Of a stretch of DNA of 59,851 nt, positions 7,434-19,867 are shown piece after piece. The stretch is from Halochromatium salexigens (GTDB taxonomy: Bacteria; Pseudomonadota; Gammaproteobacteria; Chromatiales; Chromatiaceae), in contig NZ_NHSF01000073.1 in the NCBI RefSeq assembly GCF_016653295.1, positions 1-59,851 of the forward strand, written 5' to 3'. The position numbers and the translations under genes are program-made. A model generated the notes under the pieces. That model was not told the DNA's origin. It worked only from the letters and a program-made list of their open reading frames with translations, and did no database searches. Positions within the stretch are counted from its first letter, which is position 1, and each line of letters opens with the position of its first letter.

Positions 7434-10400
7434 TCACCATCCGCGTCCCGCGTACCCCGCTGGCCAGGTTTTTAGCCCCTTGGCCTTGCTTGCACATTGT
7501 TTCGATTTGAACGCGCCCAGGTCCACCTCGAAAACGCTGACCGCCACCTGTCCGCTACCGTGCACGTGGGCGATAACCTTGTCATAGCGCTCGCGGTAGG
7601 GTGCCTGCACCGTCGAGCCGCCGAACTGACCTGAATTAGCCAGCACCACGGGCTGGAACATGTGGTAATGAAGCGCCTGGACCATGGTGTCGAAGGTGGG
7701 AACGTCCTGGTTAAGGGCGGCGATGACTAGGCAGTCAGACTTGTTGCGCAGGTCGGCTGCCAGGCTGAGGTCGGTGGCGTCGTAGCAGATGGCACCGGCT
7801 AGGCGGTAGCGCTCGCCGTCTGGGCCGGCAAGCTCGATGAGGACCTGATGCTCGCCGAGCCCGACGATGCCCATGTCGCGTTCGAGCTTGGTCATATGCC
7901 GCTTTGCCTGGTGGACGCGGACGATCTCGCGTTGGCCATCCCGCTCTTGGTGCAACAGCCAGAGGGCTCGGTTGACAAGGCGGCCATCGCCGGTCTCTTG
8001 AAACGTGAGACCGACGAACAGATTTGCTTTAAGCACGTCCGACAGGCTGCGCAGCAGTCCGAGGTCGTCGGGATGGACCGACAGCTCGGGGAACACGATC
8101 AGGTCTAGGGCGTGACCCGACTTCACGCCGCCGCCGTCGTCGGACGCCGCCCGCTCTGTCTGAAAGTCCTGTGCGACCAGGCGGCAAACGGCAGCGAGAT
8201 GCGCTCGATGCCGTGCCCGGAAGTCTCGGGACCAGAGGAGCGGGTTCTTGACGTCGAAGTCGCCGGTGCGCGGCAACAGGGTTTGAACTGTGGCGACGCG
8301 CAGGCTTTGTTCTTGCGCGCGCACGCCCCGGCTTGCAGGCACTACATAGACGGGCAGCTGCGATTGCACCGCGTAGAGGTCGCGCTGGCGCCGGCGCCGG
8401 GCATCGACGACGCGCAGTATCTGCCGAGGGTTGTGCGCGCCAGCAAGGGTTTCAGTCACTCCGTTGCCTAGGCGGAGGCCGGGCCATTGCAGCAGTGTCA
8501 TGATCAGCTCGGTGATCCAGGGCGAAAGCGGAGCGGGCTCGCCGAGGAGTCCCTCTGGGGTATTTAGCAGCCCGAGGCGGCGCTTGTACCAGGACGACAA
8601 CAGGCCGCAGTAGTGCGCCGCGTCTTCCCTCAGCAGGTGCCCACGGGCGGTGAAGTCCGGGTCGCCGACGATGCAGGCTCGCAGAATCCGGCCGAGGGCA
8701 TAGGCCCAGCGCATGTCCGGCAGACACCAGCCGGGCGGTTGGTTGCGGGGGTCGGGCCGATCAGCTGCCTCGACCGCAATGCTGAAGCACGCATCCGGAT
8801 GCTGTGGGTCGGACCAGCGGTTGCAGGTGACCATCAGGTCAAGCAGCCCCCATGACCCGCGGTCCGCGTCGGGCTCGGCGCGGATCATCGCCTCTAGCAG
8901 CGCGGCGGCGAGGCCCAAGATGGCGTTCTCCTGCCGAAATGGGTTGTCCCAGCGCAGCACGACCCGGACCAGCGGAATTGCCTCCGGCCCGAGTGCTGAC
9001 CAGTCCTTCCAGATACCGGCGCGGTAGCTGGCGGGTTTTAAATAGCGCGGTAACTTGCCGGTCCAACCCCGGCGCTTGTCCGCGTGGGCGTCCCATATGG
9101 ACCGGAACAGATCGGGGCGCATCTGCGCGACGGCCGTCACCAATGCCGCCCGCTTCGGATGGTGCGGTTGCGCATCTAGGATGTCGTCGGCCCAAATGGC
9201 AAAGCGCGCAGAGTCGGCGCCAAGCTGCTGTCCCACCAGGCCGGTAAAGAGTGCTTGCGGCGCATTTTCAGCAGATGGCGTGCGGAACAGCAGGGCATCG
9301 TGCAGCAGCTTGTAGTTTGCGAGCAAGGCATCTGCTTTCAGATCGGCGTCGGGCTGGAGCACAGAGGCCAGGAACAGCGCCGCCTGCTGGCGCAGATGCC
9401 AGGGCACGGCCTGACCTTCGCCAAGCACCTGACGGGCCAGACGGGCGAGTTGCTGTCGGAAGCCGCCGACATCAGCTGCACGTGGAATCAGCTCCGTATT
9501 CCGATAGCCGATGTCGACGGCGGCTGCGCGCAGCAGTTCGGCGACGACATAATCTGCCACCGCTCGCTGCCGCGGCTCGGCGTCGTCCCCCATCGAGCGT
9601 TTGACTGCCAGCGCATCCAACACCGGCGTCACCAGCAGTGGACTCGGAAATAGCTCCAGACCGCAGCGCAGCACCGGCACCAGTGCTGGGTTGCGGGACC
9701 AGCTGGCAATCAACTTACGTGCCGTGGCCTCCATCTCGTGCTCCAGGACTTGGCGCGATGCGCCGTCCTGCAACGGAACCTCGTCTGCGTTGAGGTCCGG
9801 CCCGTCCGTGGCCATGGACTGGCGCAGCCGGAACGACTTGAGCAGCCGGTAGGCGGCGAAGCGCTTTAGCGTGTCGTCGCGGACATCGAGCTTGGGCAGC
9901 GCGATGCGGGATAAGTGCAGTGGATTCGCCGGTGGCTTCCCCGCACCTTCTATGACTTCGGACAGCCACAGCAGTCCATCCAGACCCGCCGTTGCATGAC
10001 GCAGGCTTTCCTGATCCGGCGTCGCGCTGATCAATCCCTGTAGCCAGACCATCTGCGCCGAGGCACTGCCCTGCAGCGCATAGTCGGCCCAGGGGATCAC
10101 CTTAGTTTTCTCGGCGTTAATGGTCAGCTTGTGGGCCTCGTCCAGCATTGCGCAATAGCGAGCCAGCAAGGCTGTGATTTGTTTGCTGACCCTCTCAGCG
10201 ACCTCAGCGGGGTCAGTAGTCGCATCCACCTCCACCACCAGCCGAATGTCGTCGACGTACCGGCAATAATCGTGAATCACTAGTGCGCTGTTACCACCGA
10301 GCCGCCGGCCCATCCAGCGGTCGAAGCGCAGGAGATAGGCGTTGGACAGGAAACCCGAGGCCGCTAGGCCCTGTGGCAAGCCATCTGGAAGGCCTGCGTC

Positions 10401-11276
10401 GAACAACTCGGCCTGGGCCTGCGACGTCGGCGACCAATGCCAGTTCATGATGCGGTACATGGCTTCCAGTAGAGCCGGATCGAGCCTGCCGCCATCGCGA
10501 TGACCCGCGCGGCGGGCATAAAGGCGCCAGATGGCACCGAGCCGCGTCCGGAGGTGTGCGCGGTCGATCCGGTCGAAAAACTCCTTGAGGTCCAGCTCGA
10601 TGACGTAGATCGCCCGGTCGCTACGGCGCCTGCCGTTGGCCAACCGCGCGGCTTCCGCCGGTCGGGCGAGGAAGCGCCGGTAGTCTTCGAAATAGGCCGT
10701 GTAGGTCGCGACGCTGCCCCAGCGGAAGCGGGCCTGCGGCGGCTCGACCTCAGGATCGGACGCATCGGTCCAGTCGCACCAGAGCCGGTTACCATAGCTG
10801 AAGACACCCCGGGTGCGAGCGGTTGCGGCATCAGGCTGGTCGGTAGGCCCTTGCAGGGTCTCGACCGCGTCGGCAAAGCAGAGCACCAGCGCCATGGCTA
10901 GGCTCTGATCGCGTACGCCAATATGCGCCAACGGGCGTAGTGGCTGCTCCTTAGCGTTAGCGGGTACCCAGTCCGTCGCGCTCGGGTCCTCGGCCTTAGA
11001 TTCGGGAAAGTCCCAGGTTTGGTTTTTGGGGGCAGGTACCAGCTCCATTGGGGTGGGCTGGAACGTGGGGGCTCGAACTTCACTCGCCCAGTCGTTTAGG
11101 TCCGTTTCGATGCTCAGCATCGCCAGGTCCCACGCCAGCACGTCCGCGCACCAGTTCTGGAGCCGACAGTAGCGCTCCGCCTTCTTCCATGCCTGGGCCA
11201 GAACGACCTCATCTGCTAGCAGGTCTAGCCGTGGCGTCAAGCGTTCGTAGCGAGGATTAACCGATCTCACGGTCAA
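7434..11276 (-). CDS. Reverse transcriptase-nitrilase fusion (DRT type 1-like)
   Basis: A 1280-aa protein from a TTG start at 11276. Residues ~100-420 are a reverse transcriptase: 'IYVIELDLKEFFDRID' (222-239, motif A), 'GLPDGLPQGLAASGFLSN' (295-312, motif B), YVDD catalytic box (340-343) and 'KTKVIPW' (thumb side). Residues ~450-980 are a long, mostly helical region. The C-terminus (~990-1280) is a carbon-nitrogen hydrolase with the Glu-Lys-Cys triad apparently intact: E1064 in VFPEL, K1125 in QAKRHM, C1164 in AICYDATD. RT fused to nitrilase is the architecture of the UG1/DRT type 1 defence-associated reverse transcriptases, which protect against phages. Template RNA and nitrilase substrate are not evident from sequence. 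The TTG overlaps the TGA of a degenerate upstream frame, suggesting a former translationally coupled partner. Confidence 0.9.
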   Translation of the reverse strand: MTVRSVNPRYERLTPRLDLLADEVVLAQAWKKAERYCRLQNWCADVLAWDLAMLSIETDLNDWASEVRAPTFQPTPMELVPAPKNQTWDFPESKAEDPSATDWVPANAKEQPLRPLAHIGVRDQSLAMALVLCFADAVETLQGPTDQPDAATARTRGVFSYGNRLWCDWTDASDPEVEPPQARFRWGSVATYTAYFEDYRRFLARPAEAARLANGRRRSDRAIYVIELDLKEFFDRIDRAHLRTRLGAIWRLYARRAGHRDGGRLDPALLEAMYRIMNWHWSPTSQAQAELFDAGLPDGLPQGLAASGFLSNAYLLRFDRWMGRRLGGNSALVIHDYCRYVDDIRLVVEVDATTDPAEVAERVSKQITALLARYCAMLDEAHKLTINAEKTKVIPWADYALQGSASAQMVWLQGLISATPDQESLRHATAGLDGLLWLSEVIEGAGKPPANPLHLSRIALPKLDVRDDTLKRFAAYRLLKSFRLRQSMATDGPDLNADEVPLQDGASRQVLEHEMEATARKLIASWSRNPALVPVLRCGLELFPSPLLVTPVLDALAVKRSMGDDAEPRQRAVADYVVAELLRAAAVDIGYRNTELIPRAADVGGFRQQLARLARQVLGEGQAVPWHLRQQAALFLASVLQPDADLKADALLANYKLLHDALLFRTPSAENAPQALFTGLVGQQLGADSARFAIWADDILDAQPHHPKRAALVTAVAQMRPDLFRSIWDAHADKRRGWTGKLPRYLKPASYRAGIWKDWSALGPEAIPLVRVVLRWDNPFRQENAILGLAAALLEAMIRAEPDADRGSWGLLDLMVTCNRWSDPQHPDACFSIAVEAADRPDPRNQPPGWCLPDMRWAYALGRILRACIVGDPDFTARGHLLREDAAHYCGLLSSWYKRRLGLLNTPEGLLGEPAPLSPWITELIMTLLQWPGLRLGNGVTETLAGAHNPRQILRVVDARRRRQRDLYAVQSQLPVYVVPASRGVRAQEQSLRVATVQTLLPRTGDFDVKNPLLWSRDFRARHRAHLAAVCRLVAQDFQTERAASDDGGGVKSGHALDLIVFPELSVHPDDLGLLRSLSDVLKANLFVGLTFQETGDGRLVNRALWLLHQERDGQREIVRVHQAKRHMTKLERDMGIVGLGEHQVLIELAGPDGERYRLAGAICYDATDLSLAADLRNKSDCLVIAALNQDVPTFDTMVQALHYHMFQPVVLANSGQFGGSTVQAPYRERYDKVIAHVHGSGQVAVSVFEVDLGAFKSKQCASKAKGLKTWPAGYAGRGW

Positions 11277-11602
11277 TTACCCATCAGGATGCAGGGAGCG
11301 TAGTACCAAGGGTGCGCCTGGGTGGGCTCGGTCCCGCCTTGCAGCGCCTTTGCGTCATTGTCGCTAACAGTCTGCGCACCGTTGTGCTCGAATCCGTGAT
11401 CATGCTGCGTACTGGTTCCGATTCTTAAAGGGGATGGTAAGGGCTGGACTCGGGGCGCGACAACGATGTCATCGATTGCTCTTGCAAAATCCAGTGCGAC
11501 TGTTGATGGGACTCTGTCGGCTTCTCATCGGATCAATCCTGCTCGATCTGGGACTAAAGAGGTCCAATCCTGAGAGAGTGGCAATACCATTCGCAAATGC
11601 AT
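11273..11602 (-). pseudogene. Degenerate frame upstream of the RT gene, one internal stop
   Basis: From an ATG at 11602 a 110-codon frame runs to a TGA at 11275-11273 that overlaps the RT start (TTGA). It is broken by a single in-frame TGA at 11527-11525. The downstream half reads, in pieces, VPSTVALDFARAIDDIV, QHDHGFEHNGAQTVSD and HPWYYAPCILMGN, which has protein-like composition. I recognise no family. It may be the remains of a small gene once coupled to the RT, or the stretch may be an untranslated leader or RNA gene. The remainder of 11603-11698 shows nothing. Confidence 0.35.
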
Positions 11603-11698
11603 TGGGATACGCGAAGACCAGCAGAGCTGGCCGGACCGAGTACCCGCTTTGAATATCAGGAGCGAGGCCGGTAAAGCGACGAGCGAAGGAGGTTCAGA

Positions 11699-12184
11699 TC
11701 AAGAAGGCGCCTGCCGCATGGACTGAAGCCGCTCGAGGAACGTATCCGATAGCCACAGACCGCCGCGCCGGCGGAGCTCCTCCAAGACGACAAAGGGATC
11801 TTCGACTAGACCTGATTGACCTGCCGCCAGGACGATGCCCACGGTTCCCGTGATTGTCAGCTCCAGACGGCGAGCGAGCAGTCGTCCCGCCATGTCGTCG
11901 ATGATCAGAAGCTCGCTGCCAAGCCGCTGAGCGAGGGCGATCGCTGCAGCCTCACCGAGATCGACCTCGGCTGCTGCCAGCGTCAGAACGGGGTCGTTCG
12001 CCACAGGCTCAGCGATCACAATGAAAGACAGCTGGTCGCGCCAATTTGCATGGATTGCGCCGGCTTGATCCAGCTCTGCGGCGACCTCAGGGGGAATTGC
12101 GACACGATCGAAGAGCTTCTGAAGCAAATCGGTTCGCCCGATCTTCAGCAGGCATGACAGGGGTGTCGTGTTGCAGACGATCAA
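11699..12184 (-). CDS. DUF3368 PIN-like toxin of a toxin-antitoxin pair
   Basis: A 161-aa protein from the TTG at 12184 (LIVCNTTPLSCLLKIGR; residue 1 read as Met). DUF3368 proteins are PIN-domain relatives; the sequence shows the N-terminal 'xNTTPL' strand, 'DLGEAAAIALA' with acidic residues, and 'LLIIDDMAGRLLARRL', matching the acidic positions of PIN ribonucleases. A longer frame to 12256 only reads through the upstream antitoxin gene. Start and upstream stop overlap (TTGA), typical of translationally coupled pairs. Likely an RNase toxin (inference from family). Confidence 0.82.
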   Translation of the reverse strand: MIVCNTTPLSCLLKIGRTDLLQKLFDRVAIPPEVAAELDQAGAIHANWRDQLSFIVIAEPVANDPVLTLAAAEVDLGEAAAIALAQRLGSELLIIDDMAGRLLARRLELTITGTVGIVLAAGQSGLVEDPFVVLEELRRRGGLWLSDTFLERLQSMRQAPS

Positions 12185-12450
12185 CGTCGTTCGGGCGGCA
12201 CGGCTGCCTGTGCTGCTTGCATATCGTCGATCACTTCTTCCGGCGAGCCGCCCCAAGCCACTTGGCGTCGCGCCAGCAGAGCCTGGAAGGCTAAGCGATC
12301 CATGTCGGCGATGGTTCTGGCTTGGCTTGGCCCGAGCAAGCCCTCCTGGACCAAGAATATTGCAAACTCGCGACGAAGCTCCTCTTCAGCGCGGCCAGAG
12401 GGGAGCTTCAGCGCATTGAAGGCGTCGTCGGGTATTGGTAGGCAATACAT
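12181..12450 (-). CDS. UPF0175 family antitoxin
   Basis: An 89-aa protein from the ATG at 12450 (MYCLPIPDDAFNALKLP). UPF0175 proteins have an N-terminal strand then 'RAEEELRREFAIFLVQEGLLGPSQA', a helical DNA-binding part followed by 'MDRLAFQALLARRQV'. They are the usual partners of DUF3368 toxins, which is exactly what follows, overlapping by 4 bases. It probably also represses its own operon. Confidence 0.82.
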   Translation of the reverse strand: MYCLPIPDDAFNALKLPSGRAEEELRREFAIFLVQEGLLGPSQARTIADMDRLAFQALLARRQVAWGGSPEEVIDDMQAAQAAVPPERR

Positions 12451-12578
12451 CGATTTTGTGTGCGCAGCGTGAAAGGCTGATAGAAGGTTAGCATGTTTGG
12501 CCGTAACCGCTGGTCGCCGGCAATTGCTGGCGGCAGGCGGGAACGCCTTTACCGGGCTCGGGGGCCTGCGTACCATAG

Positions 12579-13574
<996 letters not shown>

Positions 13575-13585
13575 GCATCCGCCGG

Positions 13586-13882
13586 ATGAAACGCCAGCAT
13601 TTTCCAATCATCGCCCTGACCTTGGCGGTGCCCTTGCTAGGGCTGCTCTGGGTGGGGGGCGAACCGCGCGCGGCCGCTCCCGAGGCCGGCCCCCTCTTGC
13701 CCTGGCTGACGCTGCTGATCGTCAGCGAGTTCGGCCTGATCCTGGGTGCGGTCGGTGCGCTCCTGGGGGTCCAGCATGGGCGCCAGCAGGGTTGGAGCGG
13801 GCGTGATGCGCTGATCACCTTGGGGTGCGCGCTCGCGGCCGTGGCCTTTCTGTTGCAACTGATCCGATGGTGGCCGCTCTAA
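13586..13882 (+). CDS. Small hypothetical membrane protein
   Basis: A 98-aa protein with three hydrophobic segments (about residues 7-24, 38-62 and 75-93) separated by short charged loops. It starts 11 bases after trxB and ends 6 bases before the next gene, all on one strand, so probably one operon. No family recognised. Confidence 0.65.
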   Translation: MKRQHFPIIALTLAVPLLGLLWVGGEPRAAAPEAGPLLPWLTLLIVSEFGLILGAVGALLGVQHGRQQGWSGRDALITLGCALAAVAFLLQLIRWWPL

Positions 13883-13888
13883 GCGTCG

Positions 13889-15034
13889 ATGTATCAACTG
13901 CGTGTGCATTCTTCCATCGATCAGCTCGCGGCCGCCGACTGGAATCGGCTCGCCGGCGATGATCTGCCGCATCTGCGCCATGAGTTCCTGGCCGCGATGG
14001 AGCACCACGGCTGCGTGGGCGAGCGCTTCGGTTGGCTGCCGCGCCATCTCGGGCTCTACGATCAGTCCGAGCAACTGGTGGCGGTTGCGCCCTGTTACCT
14101 GAAATTCAATTCCTACGGGGAGTTCGTCTTCGACTGGGCCTGGGCCGATGCCTATCGGCGCGCGGGCCTGGCCTATTATCCGAAGCTGGTGATTGCCTCG
14201 CCCTACACGCCGGCGACCGGCCAGCGCGTCCTCACTGGCGAGGCCGCCAACCGCGCCGAGCTGGCGACGGCCTTGGCACGGGGCTCGATCGCGGTGGCCA
14301 AGGAGCTGGGCACCTCGGGCGTCCACTGGCTGTTCAGCAGCGAGGAGGAGGCGGGCTGGATGCGCGCCGAGGGCCTGATGCCAAGGCTCGGCTGTCAGTT
14401 CCACTGGCAGCGCCAGGGCGAGGCCGATTTCGATGCCTTGCTGGCCGGTTTCAGCGCCGAGAAGCGCAAGAAGATCAAGCGTGAACGCCGTCGGGTGGAC
14501 GAGGCGGGGGTGCGGATTCGCCGGCTAGCGGGCAGTGAGGCCAGTGCCGAGGAGTGGGCGATCTTCCACCGGCTCTATGAGGACACCTTCGATAAGCGCG
14601 GCGGCATCCCGACCCTCTCCTTGCCCTTCTTTCGCGAGATCGGCGCGCGCATGGGCGAGCACACGCTGTTGATCCTGGCCGAGCATGGCGGTGACATCGT
14701 CGCCGCCGCCTTCTGCCTGGTCGGCGCGCGCACCCTCTATGGGCGTCACTGGGGCTGCTCGCAGGCGTTCCACAGCCTGCATTTCGAGGCCTGTTATTAC
14801 CAGGGCCTCGAGCATTGCCTCGACCATGGGCTGACGGCCTTCGAGCCTGGCGCGCAGGGTGAGCACAAGGTCGCGCGCGGCTTCCTGCCGACCCGCACCT
14901 GGTCGGCGCATTGGCTGGCCGAGCCTGGGTTTCGCGAGCCGATCGGTCACTTTCTCGACCATGAGATCGAGGCGGTCGAGGACTACATCGGCGAGATGAA
15001 CGCACGCAGTCCCTACCGGCGCGATGCCGGCTGA
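13889..15034 (+). CDS. FemAB-like GNAT-fold N-acyltransferase (PF04339 type)
   Basis: A 381-aa protein of the FemAB-like/DUF482 group, sometimes annotated as peptidoglycan biosynthesis protein or GNAT acetyltransferase. Visible marks are 'YPKLVIASPYTPATGQR', 'EKRKKIKRERRRV', 'LYEDTFDKRGGIPTLSLPFF' and 'LYGRHWGC', which recur in this family. The physiological acceptor is not known. It sits immediately upstream of the two aminoacyl-tRNA:protein transferase genes; these also belong to the GNAT-related fold, a thematic neighbour, though substrate is unproven. Confidence 0.8.
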   Translation: MYQLRVHSSIDQLAAADWNRLAGDDLPHLRHEFLAAMEHHGCVGERFGWLPRHLGLYDQSEQLVAVAPCYLKFNSYGEFVFDWAWADAYRRAGLAYYPKLVIASPYTPATGQRVLTGEAANRAELATALARGSIAVAKELGTSGVHWLFSSEEEAGWMRAEGLMPRLGCQFHWQRQGEADFDALLAGFSAEKRKKIKRERRRVDEAGVRIRRLAGSEASAEEWAIFHRLYEDTFDKRGGIPTLSLPFFREIGARMGEHTLLILAEHGGDIVAAAFCLVGARTLYGRHWGCSQAFHSLHFEACYYQGLEHCLDHGLTAFEPGAQGEHKVARGFLPTRTWSAHWLAEPGFREPIGHFLDHEIEAVEDYIGEMNARSPYRRDAG

Positions 15035-15043
15035 GAGGCCGAC

Positions 15044-15787
15044 GTGCCGCCCGACGCACCGATGTCGATGCCGTATCTGCTGGCGCCGAACGATCCCACC
15101 GGGGCCTTCCCCGATCCGGCCGAGGCCATGCGCGAGCCCGATGGTCTGCTCGCGGTCGGCGGCGATCTGAGCACCCGGCGCCTGATCAATGCCTATCGGC
15201 ATGGCATCTTCCCCTGGTATAGCGAAGGCGACCCGATCCTGTGGTGGTCGCCCGATCCGCGCACGGTGTTGCTGCCGACTCGGCTGCATCGCGCGCGCAG
15301 TCTGCGCAAGCTGCTGCGCCGGCGTCCGTTCGGAGTCACCATGGATCGCGATTTTCCGGCGGTGATCCACGCCTGCGCCGGGCCGCGCGCCGATAGCCAG
15401 GGCACCTGGCTGCTGCCGGAGATGATCAGCGCCTACTGTGCCCTGCATGTGCATGGGATCGCCCATTCGGTCGAGGTCTGGCAGGCCGGGCAGTTGGTCG
15501 GCGGACTCTATGGCGTCGCCATCGGCGGTGTCTTCTTTGGCGAATCGATGTTCAGCCGGGTCGATAATGCCTCGAAGGTGGCGCTGGTCCATCTGTGCGA
15601 GCATGCCATCGGCTTGGACATCGAGCTGATCGATTGTCAGGTGCTGACCGCGCACATCAGGCGCATGGGGGCGCAGCTGATGGCGCGCGCGCAGTTCATG
15701 GCGCGCTTGCAGGCGCTGCGCGATCGCCCGCTCGCGCTCGGCACCTGGGATGATGGTCGGGTCCATTATCCGGGAGGGGAATCCTGA
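15044..15787 (+). CDS. aat: Leucyl/phenylalanyl-tRNA-protein transferase
   Basis: A 247-aa cytosolic enzyme that adds Leu or Phe from tRNA to proteins with N-terminal Arg or Lys, creating N-degrons for ClpS-ClpAP. Family motifs: 'FPDPAEAMREPDGLLAVGGDL', 'GIFPWYSEGDPILWWSPDPR', 'GGLYGVAIGGVFFGESMF' and 'LIDCQVLTAH'. GTG at 15044 is preceded by GAGAGG; ATG codons at 15062 and 15068 are alternative starts. Its stop overlaps the bpt start. Confidence 0.95.
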   Translation: MPPDAPMSMPYLLAPNDPTGAFPDPAEAMREPDGLLAVGGDLSTRRLINAYRHGIFPWYSEGDPILWWSPDPRTVLLPTRLHRARSLRKLLRRRPFGVTMDRDFPAVIHACAGPRADSQGTWLLPEMISAYCALHVHGIAHSVEVWQAGQLVGGLYGVAIGGVFFGESMFSRVDNASKVALVHLCEHAIGLDIELIDCQVLTAHIRRMGAQLMARAQFMARLQALRDRPLALGTWDDGRVHYPGGES

Positions 15788-16539
15788 TGAACGCGAATCG
15801 CAATCTACCGGGCCATCTGCAGCTCTACCTGACCGGCGAGCACGACTGTTCCTATCTCGATGGGCTGCGCGCTCGGACGTTGTTCGTCGACCCGATGGCG
15901 CGCATCGATCGGGAGCGCGCGCAATGGCTGCAGCAAATCGGTTTCCGGCGCAGCGGCATGCACTTCTATCGACCGGCCTGTCGCGGCTGTCAACGCTGTG
16001 TGCCGGTGCGGATTCCTGTGTCCGCGCTGCGGCTGAATCGCTCACAGCGGCGCACTGCGGCGCGCAACGACAGCGAGGTGCGCATCGCCTTCAAGCCCGC
16101 GCAACTGCGCCCGATCCATTATCGGCTCTACGAACGCTACATCCTGGCGCGCCATGGCGATGGCGACATGGCCGACGATGTCTCGATCGAGACCTATATG
16201 CGCTTCCTGCTCAGCCCTTGGGGCGGGCAGACCTGGCTGATCGAGGCCTTTCTCGGTGAACGGCTGATGTCGGTGGCGGTGACCGATGTGTTCCCGGATG
16301 GGCTCTCGGCGCTCTATACCTTCTTCGACCCGGATCTCTCGGACCGTGCCCCCGGCACCTATGCGGTGCTGACCCAGGCGCGCGAAGCGGCTCGGCTCGG
16401 GCTGCGGTCGCTGTATCTGGGATATTGGATCGAGGACAGCCCGAAGATGGCCTACAAGGAGCGGTTTCGACCGATCGAGGCCTGGGACGGCCAGCACTGG
16501 CGATGGTTTGAGCGCGGCGAGCCGATCCGCGTCCTATGA
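15787..16539 (+). CDS. bpt: Aspartate/glutamate leucyltransferase (Bpt)
   Basis: A 250-aa enzyme of the arginyltransferase/Bpt family, which transfers leucine to N-terminal Asp or Glu. It shows the conserved cysteine cluster 'CRGCQRC' (~60-66) and the C-terminal '[20 protein letters not shown]' and '[20 protein letters not shown]' signatures. Start overlaps the aat stop by one base (TGATG). With aat, clpS and clpA it completes the N-degron pathway in one locus. Confidence 0.94.
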   Translation: MNANRNLPGHLQLYLTGEHDCSYLDGLRARTLFVDPMARIDRERAQWLQQIGFRRSGMHFYRPACRGCQRCVPVRIPVSALRLNRSQRRTAARNDSEVRIAFKPAQLRPIHYRLYERYILARHGDGDMADDVSIETYMRFLLSPWGGQTWLIEAFLGERLMSVAVTDVFPDGLSALYTFFDPDLSDRAPGTYAVLTQAREAARLGLRSLYLGYWIEDSPKMAYKERFRPIEAWDGQHWRWFERGEPIRVL

Positions 16540-16545
16540 TATACT
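16537..16545 (+). promoter_or_regulatory. Possible extended -10 promoter for infA
   Basis: TGATATACT, an extended -10-like element, lies about 90 bases upstream of the infA start, at the end of bpt. No convincing -35 is seen. Tentative. Confidence 0.3.
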
Positions 16546-16633
16546 TTTTCGGTTCTACAGCGGCGATTGGCCAGGGCGGCGCCTTAACCGATGCCGCGCT
16601 CGTTCGCGACATCACGAGACAGATTTCACATAC

Positions 16634-16852
16634 ATGGCAAAAGAAGACGTTATTCAGATGGAAGGCGTGGTCGTCGAGACCCTGCCGAACACCGTATTCC
16701 GCGTCGAACTCGAGAATGGTCACACGGTCACGGCCCATATCTCCGGCAAGATGCGCAAGCACTACATCCGCATTCTCACCGGCGATAAGGTGACCGTGGA
16801 GCTGACCCCGTATGACCTGACCAAGGGCCGCATCACCTATCGCGTGCGCTGA
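16634..16852 (+). CDS. infA: Translation initiation factor IF-1
   Basis: A 72-aa S1/OB-fold protein that occupies the ribosomal A site during initiation. [19 protein letters not shown] and '[20 protein letters not shown]' are diagnostic, and length equals E. coli IF-1. The frame stays open upstream to 16508, but that part has no family similarity, so ATG 16634 is the start. It faces clpA convergently. Confidence 0.98.
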   Translation: MAKEDVIQMEGVVVETLPNTVFRVELENGHTVTAHISGKMRKHYIRILTGDKVTVELTPYDLTKGRITYRVR

Positions 16853-16872
16853 GGTGAGCGACCCAAGCGGGT

Positions 16873-19137
<2,265 letters not shown>

Positions 19138-19191
19138 GGACTGTGACCCCGGGACGTGACAAAAACGAAGATGGTTGGTTCGAGACGCATC

Positions 19192-19557
19192 TCAGGCCTC
19201 CTCCATCGTGCACAGCAGCGGATGATGGTTCTGGCGCGAGAAATCGTTGACCTGCGAGACCTTGGTCTCGGCAATGTCGCGCGTGAAGACGCCACAGACG
19301 CCGACCCCGCGCGTATGCACATGCAGCATGACTTGGGTAGCCTTCTCGGGCGTCATGCCGAAGAAGGCCTCGAGCACGTGGACGACGAACTCCATCGGTG
19401 TGTAGTCGTCGTTGACCAGCAGGACCTTGTACAGCGGCGGCCGCTTGAGGGCGGGCTTGGCTTCTTCGACCGACAGCCCGGAGTCGCCGTTGCCGTCTTC
19501 TTGACTCGACAGGCGAATCCGGGCGCGGCGGATGGCGTGGGTGAGTGGGTCTGGCAT
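19192..19557 (-). CDS. clpS: ATP-dependent Clp protease adaptor ClpS
   Basis: A ~121-aa adaptor that binds N-degrons and delivers them to ClpA. Core motifs '[20 protein letters not shown]' and '[19 protein letters not shown]', including the N-D-D/Y-T-P-M-E pocket residues. Start uncertain: ATG at 19557 gives an [11 protein letters not shown] start, ATGs at 19572 and 19587 are alternatives. The N-terminal extension is a little longer than E. coli ClpS (106 aa). Confidence 0.94.
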   Translation of the reverse strand: MPDPLTHAIRRARIRLSSQEDGNGDSGLSVEEAKPALKRPPLYKVLLVNDDYTPMEFVVHVLEAFFGMTPEKATQVMLHVHTRGVGVCGVFTRDIAETKVSQVNDFSRQNHHPLLCTMEEA

Positions 19558-19740
19558 GGATCGGTGGGACATCGGCCTGGTCAGCATAGGTCAGGGCCGT
19601 CGGGGATGACCCGGGCGGCACAAGGTTTGAGTTCGAGAAGCGTCGCGCATCTCACCTTGAGTAGGGATCATGAGGCGAAAAATACAGCCCCGCGAGGGTT
19701 GGCGTCTACGTCTCGCGCCGAGGTCGTGGGTGTTCGACGA

Positions 19741-19768
19741 TTGACCAAGCAGTCTAGGCAACTATACT
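19741..19768 (+). promoter_or_regulatory. Sigma-70 promoter for the cold-shock gene
   Basis: TTGACC at 19741-19746 and TATACT at 19763-19768 with a 16-base spacer. Transcription would start near 19775, giving a ~90-base leader before the ATG at 19868, in keeping with the long leaders of cold-shock mRNAs. Confidence 0.6.
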
Positions 19769-19867
19769 TTCTCGTCACGGCCGCTTCATCCTTTCAGCGG
19801 CGGTCGTGCTCATTACAACAAGCTGAACGACCAACCGAAGTGTGCTGCAGTTGCGGAGGAGTCTCAG

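Noticed and set aside
11434-11652. A 72-aa plus-strand frame upstream of the RT gene
   Set aside because: No ribosome binding site or recognisable motif, and it is antisense to the more protein-like reverse frame.
14525-16045. A 506-codon minus-strand frame across the FemAB-like gene and aat
   Set aside because: Antisense of two well-supported genes, Arg/Pro-biased composition, no domain.
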